In this document: positions 1-4,739 of the stretch, piece after piece
Position numbering within the stretch: position 1 is the stretch's first letter
Layout of the letters: each line of letters starts with the position of its first letter
Assembly: GCA_964407285.1 (NCBI GenBank)
Contig: CAYOVG010000400.1
Location: forward strand, 1-5,976
Direction of reading: 5' to 3'
Source: CAYOVG01 sp964407285
Lineage (GTDB): Bacteria; Desulfobacterota; Syntrophobacteria; Syntrophobacterales; Syntrophobacteraceae
DNA length: 5,976 nt
Made by a program: the position numbers and the translations under genes
The notes under the pieces: model-generated
What the model was told of the DNA's origin: nothing
The model's database searches: none
The model's input: only the letters and a program-made list of their open reading frames with translations

Positions 1-1589
1 AGCAGACCCGTGGCGGATGCGTCATCGTCTTCGGAACAGGAGGTCTTCCTGCCGCCCTCGGGCTGGGTGAGCGGAAGCGCGTCCACATCCGCCAGCGGTC
101 CTTCCACGAGTATGGAGAGCCGTTCCACGAGGTTTTCCAGTTCGCGGACGTTGCCCGGCCACGAGTATTCCTGCAATGCCTCCAGGCACGCGGGCGTGAA
201 CCGAAGGCTCCTGCAGTACTCCTGGCATGTCTTCCTGAGGAAATACTCCGACAGAAGAGGGATATCCTCCTTCCTCTCCCTCAGGGGCGGAACCTGGACC
301 GGAAAAACGTTCAAACGGTAGTACAGATCTTCCCGGAAGGCGCCTTCCACCACGGCCCTGGCAAGGTCCTTGTTCGTTGCCGCAACGACCCTTACGTCGA
401 CTTTGCGCGTCCGCGTACTGCCCAGTCGCTCGAACTCCCGTTCCTGCAGAAACCTCAAGAATTTGGCCTGCAGATGCAGTGAAAGTTCCCCGATCTCGTC
501 GAGAAAAACGGTCCCTCCGTCGGCTTCCTCGAACCGGCCCGGCTTCGCATTCACCGCTCCCGTGTAGGCGCCCTTCTCATGTCCGAAAAGCTCGGATTCC
601 AGCAGGTTCTCGGGCATGGCTGCGCAGTTGATCTTCACGAACGGACAATTGGACCTGTTGCTCAGTTCGTGGATCACCCGGGCCACCAGGGTCTTGCCCG
701 TTCCCGATTCCCCCAGGAGCAGAATCGACGCCTTGCTCGGGGCGACCTTGGCGATCAACTGCTGAAGCTCGGACATCGCCGCGCTTCGACCGATCATGAA
801 GAAGTTGTTGTACCGTTCCGACACCTCCGCCATGAGGGACTGGTTCTGGCGCTTGAGGCCCCGCTCCCGCTCGACCACCTGCGCGTTCAGGTGGATGAAC
901 TGCGCGATCAGCGTGGAAACGATGGTGAGGAAGCGGATATCCTCCTCGAAGGAGATTTCCGCGCCGAACAGGCGGTCCACGCTCAGAACGCCTATGGGCT
1001 GCCCCTGGAGGAAAATGGGGACCCCCAGGAATGATATGCTCTCCTTCTTGATGTCCCTCGACTGCGTCTTGTTGAGGAACAGGGGCTCCTCGCTGATGTC
1101 CGGGACCACGAACGGCTGAGCCGTCCTGAAGATCAGGCCCGTGACCCCCTCGTCGGGGCGATAGATCCCTCTGTCCTTCTGCCTGGGTCGCAACCCGTGG
1201 GACGCGAGGATTTTGAGCGTACCCGTCTCCTCGTCTATCAGCGTAACGGTGCCCCGTTCCATGGACAGATACTGCGACAGGATCTTAAGGATGTCCGCCA
1301 GGGCCTGATCCAGATCCAGGATCTGTCCGACCATCTGGCTTATTTTGTAAAGAACTTTCAGTTCAGCCTCACAGACGAATATCTTCATCGCAGACACAGC
1401 CTCGGTATCGTGTTGATTGCAGTTGACGACACTGACATGCTCCTCCGGGCCGGCGGCCCTCTTGCCTGAAGCCTCCGGGTTGACGGGGCTCCCGCCCGCG
1501 TAATCCTTGCGGGCGGCCCGTTCCACCTGTTGGAGAACTTGGGGAGCAAAAATCTTGCCTTTCGAAGCTATTCGTGTATGAATCGGCAT
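1..1589 (-). CDS. nifA: NifA-type sigma-54-dependent transcriptional activator (partial, C-terminus off the left edge)
   Basis: This gene encodes a bacterial enhancer-binding protein that would use ATP hydrolysis to open sigma-54 RNA polymerase promoters, most likely of nif genes given its place directly after nifB. 529 residues are visible. A GAF sensor domain lies at about residues 76-222, a linker follows, and an AAA+ domain runs from about 265 to 500. Seen in the AAA+ domain are Walker A GESGTGKT (293-300), the sigma-54 contact loop as GAYTGA (340-345, Tyr instead of the usual Phe), Walker B VFLDE (361-365), REDLYYRLN (Arg 425 region) and WPGNVREL (477-484). The reading frame is still open at the window edge, so the Fis-type DNA-binding helix-turn-helix is not visible. 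The start at 1589 is preferred because a GAGG lies 9 nt upstream. ATG at 1388 (GAGG 11 nt upstream) is a serious alternative that would remove 67 residues, since recognisable homology begins only near ELKVLY (residue 76). Family assignment as a NifA-like activator is firm. NifA rather than another GAF activator is inferred from context. Confidence 0.9.
   Translation of the reverse strand, partial: MPIHTRIASKGKIFAPQVLQQVERAARKDYAGGSPVNPEASGKRAAGPEEHVSVVNCNQHDTEAVSAMKIFVCEAELKVLYKISQMVGQILDLDQALADILKILSQYLSMERGTVTLIDEETGTLKILASHGLRPRQKDRGIYRPDEGVTGLIFRTAQPFVVPDISEEPLFLNKTQSRDIKKESISFLGVPIFLQGQPIGVLSVDRLFGAEISFEEDIRFLTIVSTLIAQFIHLNAQVVERERGLKRQNQSLMAEVSERYNNFFMIGRSAAMSELQQLIAKVAPSKASILLLGESGTGKTLVARVIHELSNRSNCPFVKINCAAMPENLLESELFGHEKGAYTGAVNAKPGRFEEADGGTVFLDEIGELSLHLQAKFLRFLQEREFERLGSTRTRKVDVRVVAATNKDLARAVVEGAFREDLYYRLNVFPVQVPPLRERKEDIPLLSEYFLRKTCQEYCRSLRFTPACLEALQEYSWPGNVRELENLVERLSILVEGPLADVDALPLTQPEGGRKTSCSEDDDASATGL
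1492..1516 (-). promoter_or_regulatory. GC-rich 8-bp inverted repeat in the nifA 5' region
   Basis: Positions 1492-1499 and 1509-1516 form a perfect 8-bp all-GC inverted repeat around a 9-nt loop. It lies between the two candidate start codons of nifA (1589 and 1388). If the downstream start is the real one, this is a stable hairpin in the nifA leader. If the upstream start is used, it is merely a GC-rich stretch of coding sequence. No U-tract follows in the minus-strand direction, so it is not an intrinsic terminator. A regulatory role is not shown. Confidence 0.25.
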
Positions 1590-1598
1590 TTTACAAAG

Positions 1599-1602
1599 CC
1601 TC
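1599..1602 (-). promoter_or_regulatory. Ribosome binding site supporting the upstream nifA start
   Basis: GAGG sits on the minus strand 9 nt before ATG 1589. The frame is closed by a TAA about 45 nt upstream of that ATG (1635-1637), so only this ATG, a GTG at 1604, or internal codons can be the start. The first 20 or so codons after 1589 are unusually rich in A/T at third positions compared with the rest of the gene. This weakens the case for the upstream start. Confidence 0.5.
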
Positions 1603-1717
1603 ACGCTTTTGGGTCGCGATATTTGAATACGATATTAGTACATTTTTGTTTTATAACCCCATGTGTGGGAATTCGATGGCACCATAATGTGCCCTTCACG
1701 CCGGCCCCGTTCAGAAG

Positions 1718-1740
1718 GGTCCGAGGCAAGGGATCGGACC
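1718..1740 (-). terminator. Hairpin 20 nt after nifB; weak candidate terminator or processing site
   Basis: GGTCCGA (1718-1724) and TCGGACC (1734-1740) form a perfect 7-bp stem around a 9-nt loop, starting about 20 nt beyond the nifB stop. No run of U follows in the minus-strand direction, so it lacks the second element of an intrinsic terminator. It could stabilise the 3' end of the nifENB message or partly reduce read-through into nifA. That role is inference. Confidence 0.3.
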
Positions 1741-1760
1741 ACTTCGCGGGGATCGGAAAC

Positions 1761-3035
1761 CTAACACCCGTCACCCGTGCCCTTGCACCCGGAGCCGCAA
1801 CTGCCGGCCTTACGCCTCCGCTTGAGCACGGATAGGTTTCCGCCCGAGTACACGACCTGGAGCCCCATCTCGATGAATCCGCTCATCAGCACGGGCTGCA
1901 GTCCGCATTTGGAGAGCACTTTGCCGGGCCGCTCGCCGATCCCGCTCACCAGCACCGCCCGGCAGTCGCCGAGGATTTTTGCCAGGGTGATCCACCGCTC
2001 ATCCCCGCAGCCCGGTTTGGGCGCCGCACGGTCCTCGATGTACTGGAATCCGCCCTTGTCGGACCTTCCCCAGATCTGGAACCGGGTCGCTTCCCCGAGG
2101 TGCTGATTCACGAGTATGCCTTCGAGCGTCGCGACGGCTACATAATCCCGCCCCGCGGCATCGTCGAACACGATCACTTTCGAGCACGCCTCGAGAGAAT
2201 CACGGAATTCCTCGCAACGGTCCTCGCCGAGGAGCCCCACCGCATCCGCCCTGCACCGCGAACAGTGCCGCATCTGGGGCATGTGCTTCGCGGCGTCATT
2301 ACGGACCTCCTCCATCCGCTCGCGCGAAGGTTCCGGCAGATCGGCGAACGCCGTGTCCTTGTTGGGGTACATCGGCATGCAGTTGAGAACGTCCGCTCCC
2401 AGTTCCGCCATCGTGCGGGCGACGTCGGTCACGTGGCCGTCGTTCACGCCCGGAATGACGATAGTGTTCACTTTGACGATGATTCCCCGTTCCTTGAGGG
2501 AGCGGACGGCGTTGAGCTGACGTTCCACGAGAAGCTCCGCGGCGGCCGCACCCCGGTAGATCACCTTTCCGTCGCGCACCCACGCATAGATGTGGGCGGC
2601 TGTCGCCGGGTCCACGGCATTGATCGTTACCGTGACGTGCGAGACCCCCAGGTTGGCCAGGTCGTCCACATGGGGAGCAATCCCGAACCCGTTCGTCGCC
2701 AGGCAAAGGAGCAGGTCGGGGAACTTTTCCTTCACGCCGCGAAGCGTCTCCAGGGTCTCGCCCGGACTCGCCATGGGGTCGCCCGGCCCCGCGATGCCCG
2801 CCACCTTGATGGCGGGGTCGCGCTCCAGCACTTCGCCGAGATAGCGCAGCGCCTGGGCCGGAGAAAGCACCGCGCTGGTGACTCCGGGACGGCTTTCGTT
2901 GACACAGTCGTGTTTGCGGTTGCAGTAGTTGCACTTGATATTGCACCCCGACGCCACCGGAAGGTGAACGCGGCCGAACCGTCCTTTTACATCCGCATTG
3001 AAGCATGGGTGGTGGTCGAGAGATTTGCCGCTCAT
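1761..3035 (-). CDS. nifB: NifB, radical SAM FeMo-cofactor precursor (NifB-co) synthase with C-terminal NifX-like domain
   Basis: NifB fuses two [4Fe-4S] units and inserts a SAM-derived carbide and a sulfur to make NifB-co, the 8Fe-9S-C core passed to NifEN. The protein is 424 residues. An N-terminal HPC motif (residues 9-11) is followed by the radical SAM signature CNIKCNYC (Cys 31, 35, 38), ESRPG (47-51), GPGDP (83-87) in the SAM-binding region, and HCSRCRADA (257-265) near the end of the catalytic part. Residues from about 297 on form the NifX/NafY-like cofactor-binding domain seen in long NifB forms. The chain ends in a Cys-rich tail (Cys 413, 417, 424). The start at 3035 is chosen because a near-perfect Shine-Dalgarno (AAAGGAGG) precedes it by 8 nt. 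The frame stays open 46 codons further upstream, to 3173, but that stretch is a translation of intergenic heptamer repeats and is not credible protein. It lies downstream of nifN in the same orientation. Identity is very secure. Confidence 0.98.
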   Translation of the reverse strand: MSGKSLDHHPCFNADVKGRFGRVHLPVASGCNIKCNYCNRKHDCVNESRPGVTSAVLSPAQALRYLGEVLERDPAIKVAGIAGPGDPMASPGETLETLRGVKEKFPDLLLCLATNGFGIAPHVDDLANLGVSHVTVTINAVDPATAAHIYAWVRDGKVIYRGAAAAELLVERQLNAVRSLKERGIIVKVNTIVIPGVNDGHVTDVARTMAELGADVLNCMPMYPNKDTAFADLPEPSRERMEEVRNDAAKHMPQMRHCSRCRADAVGLLGEDRCEEFRDSLEACSKVIVFDDAAGRDYVAVATLEGILVNQHLGEATRFQIWGRSDKGGFQYIEDRAAPKPGCGDERWITLAKILGDCRAVLVSGIGERPGKVLSKCGLQPVLMSGFIEMGLQVVYSGGNLSVLKRRRKAGSCGSGCKGTGDGC

Positions 3036-3043
3036 TGCCTTGG

Positions 3044-3051
3044 CCTCCTTT
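3044..3051 (-). promoter_or_regulatory. Strong nifB ribosome binding site deciding the start
   Basis: AAAGGAGG on the minus strand lies 8 nt before ATG 3035 and matches the anti-Shine-Dalgarno sequence almost fully. It fixes the nifB start and excludes the longer open frame that runs back to 3173. It lies about 25 nt beyond the nearer arm of the repeat hairpin, so it should stay single-stranded when that hairpin forms. Confidence 0.85.
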
Positions 3052-3076
3052 GAGGAAGAAAAGATGCTGGTTAGGT

Positions 3077-3139
3077 GTTGCGGGTTGCGGGTTGCGGGTT
3101 GCGAGTTACGGGTTGCGGGTTGCGAGTTACGGGTTACGG
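3077..3139 (+). repeat. Heptamer tandem array, nifB-proximal arm (9 units GTTRCGR)
   Basis: Nine consecutive 7-bp units read on the plus strand, all fitting GTTRCGR: four GTTGCGG, two GTTGCGA and three GTTACGG. The order is GTTGCGG three times, GTTGCGA, GTTACGG, GTTGCGG, GTTGCGA, GTTACGG, GTTACGG. The array is inverted relative to the one at 3299-3354 and can pair with it in the nif transcript. Confidence 0.95.
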
Positions 3140-3142
3140 GTT

Positions 3143-3298
3143 TGGATCCATGTACCCCCATTACCGGCGTCAACCGGGTTGCGATCTGCGAAGTGACGAA
3201 CCATCCGCTCCCCGAAAGAATCGGAGTTTGGAATCCGAGTTAAAAAGTTACTCCGGATTTCGTGCTTTACGAGAGAACGCCGAATCAAGCATATTAAC
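3143..3298. other. Spacer between the two heptamer arrays (hairpin loop)
   Basis: This segment of about 155 bp separates the facing arrays and would form the loop of the large hairpin. It contains related short motifs, AATCGGAGT (3219-3227) and AATCCGAGT (3232-3240), and an inverted partner ACTCCGGATT (3250-3259) that pairs with the second motif with a one-base bulge. No gene or clear promoter was recognised. Frames through it do not resemble known proteins. Confidence 0.5.
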
Positions 3299-3354
3299 CC
3301 GCAACCCGCAACCCGCAACCCGTAACTCGCAACCCGCATCTCGCACCCCGCACC
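3299..3354 (-). repeat. Heptamer tandem array, nifN-proximal arm (8 units, inverted)
   Basis: Eight 7-bp units read on the plus strand as CCGCAAC three times, CCGTAAC, TCGCAAC, then the more degenerate CCGCATC, TCGCACC, CCGCACC. These are reverse complements of the GTTRCGR units of the other array. Units decay toward nifN and run up to its stop codon. Positions 3307-3338 are a perfect 32-bp complement of 3093-3124. Confidence 0.93.
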
Positions 3355-3358
3355 CCGC

Positions 3359-4738
3359 TCACATATACCCGTAACCGACGGGTGAACCTTCCTGCTTCGC
3401 TTCGAGAATGGCGTTCACGATATGGTCCAGCAGGTTCTGCGCGCCACGGTACCCGACGTGGAGCACTCTGTGACCTCCGAAGCGGTCGTGGATCGGGAAG
3501 CCGACCCGGATGAGGGGAACCCGCAGTTTGCGGGCGAGCTGATAGCCCTTGCTGTGGCCGACCAGGAGGTCCGGAGCGAGCCCCTCGCACTCCTCGGCTA
3601 TTTCGTAAAAATCGACTCCCTCGCGCACGACGGGCGGCTCTCCCAGGATGCCTTCCGTGACTTCCCCGATCGCCCGTTCCAGGCTGCCGCTCCGCCCGCC
3701 CGAAGCGCACAGCACCGGCCTGACGCCGATTTCGGCCAGGAAAGAGGTCATACCCACCACCAGGTCTTCTTCGCCGTAGACCACCGCCTTTTTTCCGAAA
3801 AGGTATTTATGGCCGTCGACGTAGGCGTCCAGCAGGCGTCCCCGCTCGGATGCATGCTTTGCCGGGGTTGCCGCTCCCGAGAGTCCTTCGAGGATTGAGA
3901 AAAACGCATCCGATTCCCGTAGCCCTATGGGTATGCCGATCCGGTGGAGCGGCGCATCGAAGCGCTCTTTCAGGAGCGCGCCCGCGGTCGGCAGGTCGTA
4001 CAGGGTGCGGCCGAATTCGATCGATGCGCGCGAACCGCCCATGGCCCGTATGGCGGCCAGAGGGGTGCCGCCTTCGGGGATCTTCTTGTATTCGGCCAGG
4101 GCCGGCGCATCCAGCGTTTCGGAAATGTCGGGCAGTATGATCGCGTCCAGACAGTGGTCCTCCACCACCTCCCTCAGGTAACGCACATCCGCGGGTGAAA
4201 CGAACCCCGGCATGATGTTGACCGCATTCGTCGTTTCCGTCTCCTCGTCCGCGCCCGCCAACTGGTCCACGATCGCCCGAACCGCCGCGTGAAAGCCTTC
4301 CATGTGGGTCCCCGAGTAACTGGGGGTCGAAACGGTCACCATCACCGGCATGGGTTTCTCCTCCGCATCCCCGGCGAATTCCCTCCGGTATTCCCGAACG
4401 ATCATCGGCACGTCGTCTCCGATGGTCTCCGTGAGACACGTGGTCGCTATCCCGATGAGCTTCGCTTCGTACTTGTTGGATACGTTCCGCAGCCCTTTCT
4501 TCAGGTTGGCTTCCCCGCCGTACACCGCATGCTTCTCGCCGAGCGACGAAGACGCGATGTCCATCGGTTCCCGGTAGTGGCTGATGATGTAGCGCCGCAT
4601 GTAGGTGGCGCATCCCTGCGATCCGTGAAGGAACGGCACGGCGCCTTCTATTCCCCGGAAGGCGAGGCAACTCCCCAGGGGTTTGCACAGCTTGCAGGCA
4701 TTGGTCGTCGATACGTATGGGGCGCTGTTCTTCTTCAT
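3359..4738 (-). CDS. nifN: NifN, nitrogenase FeMo-cofactor scaffold beta subunit
   Basis: NifN pairs with NifE in an alpha2-beta2 scaffold where the NifB product is matured with molybdenum and homocitrate before delivery to NifDK. The 459-residue length is normal for the family. The N-terminus shows the typical NACKLCKPLGSC segment (residues 13-24) and HGSQGCATY (38-46). Cys 43 corresponds by position and context to the NifN cysteine (Cys 44 in Azotobacter vinelandii) that helps ligate the NifEN [4Fe-4S] cluster. TTCLTETIGDD (99-109) and, near the C-terminus, a VGFPIHDRFGG-type segment followed by GYRGAQNLLD are further family marks. The start at 4738 has AAGGAG 6 nt upstream and follows the nifE stop by one base, so the two are probably translationally coupled. 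It is a separate gene and not a NifN-NifB fusion. The last codons run into the heptamer repeat (see findings). Confidence 0.97.
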   Translation of the reverse strand: MKKNSAPYVSTTNACKLCKPLGSCLAFRGIEGAVPFLHGSQGCATYMRRYIISHYREPMDIASSSLGEKHAVYGGEANLKKGLRNVSNKYEAKLIGIATTCLTETIGDDVPMIVREYRREFAGDAEEKPMPVMVTVSTPSYSGTHMEGFHAAVRAIVDQLAGADEETETTNAVNIMPGFVSPADVRYLREVVEDHCLDAIILPDISETLDAPALAEYKKIPEGGTPLAAIRAMGGSRASIEFGRTLYDLPTAGALLKERFDAPLHRIGIPIGLRESDAFFSILEGLSGAATPAKHASERGRLLDAYVDGHKYLFGKKAVVYGEEDLVVGMTSFLAEIGVRPVLCASGGRSGSLERAIGEVTEGILGEPPVVREGVDFYEIAEECEGLAPDLLVGHSKGYQLARKLRVPLIRVGFPIHDRFGGHRVLHVGYRGAQNLLDHIVNAILEAKQEGSPVGYGYM

Positions 4739-4739
4739 T

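Larger units (their letters stand above)
1590..1760. other. nifB-nifA intergenic region, AT-rich near nifA
   Basis: This 171-bp stretch holds no gene. The part from about 1612 to 1676 is clearly AT-rich against GC-rich surroundings, as expected for a promoter or leader of nifA. I could not find a convincing -35/-10 pair or a -24/-12 (TGGCAC-N5-TTGCW) element reading toward nifA, nor a NifA upstream activator site (TGT-N10-ACA). nifA may therefore be reached by read-through from nifB, or have a promoter I cannot recognise. A short perfect inverted repeat (GGCAC at 1678-1682, GTGCC at 1689-1693, 6-nt loop) lies in the middle. Confidence 0.5.
3036..3358. other. 323-bp nifN-nifB intergenic region occupied by repeats
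   Basis: No gene is credible here. From the nifN side it holds one heptamer array (3299-3354), a spacer of about 155 bp, the facing heptamer array (3077-3139), and about 40 bp containing the nifB ribosome binding site. Open frames crossing it translate to monotonous LRVAGCG-like or PATRNSQ-like strings, the mark of a 7-bp repeat read in phase-shifting frames. No -24/-12 promoter or TGT-N10-ACA site was found upstream of nifB, so nifB is probably expressed from the promoter that serves nifE and nifN. Confidence 0.8.

Noticed and set aside
1612..1665. Sigma-70 promoter for nifA in the AT-rich stretch
   Set aside because: Several -10-like hexamers exist on the minus strand, but none has an acceptable -35 at 16-18 nt. 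AT-richness alone is not enough to call a promoter.
1677..1692. TGGCAC on the plus strand resembling a sigma-54 -24 element
   Set aside because: The matching -12 GC falls one base too far away (11 bases after GG instead of 10), and it would read away from nifA into the antisense of nifB. It is better described as one arm of a 5-bp inverted repeat.
2100..3053. Long plus-strand open frame of 317 codons opposite nifB
   Set aside because: It lies entirely antisense to nifB, whose motifs are complete, and its translation shows no recognisable domain. It arises from GC-rich codon bias.
3232..3259. Intrinsic terminator after nifN
   Set aside because: The bulged stem has its T-run inside the loop and not after the stem, so it does not have terminator form.
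3077..3354. CRISPR array
   Set aside because: Units are 7 bp, directly abutting with no unique spacers, and the two arrays face each other. No cas genes are present.
3127..3374. Small proteins with LRVAGCG-like or PATRNSQ-like composition on both strands of the nifN-nifB gap
   Set aside because: They are translations of the 7-bp repeat and lack their own ribosome binding sites.
1761..4738. NifN-NifB fusion protein as found in some clostridia
   Set aside because: nifN ends with its own stop at 3359 and nifB has its own strong ribosome binding site and start at 3035.
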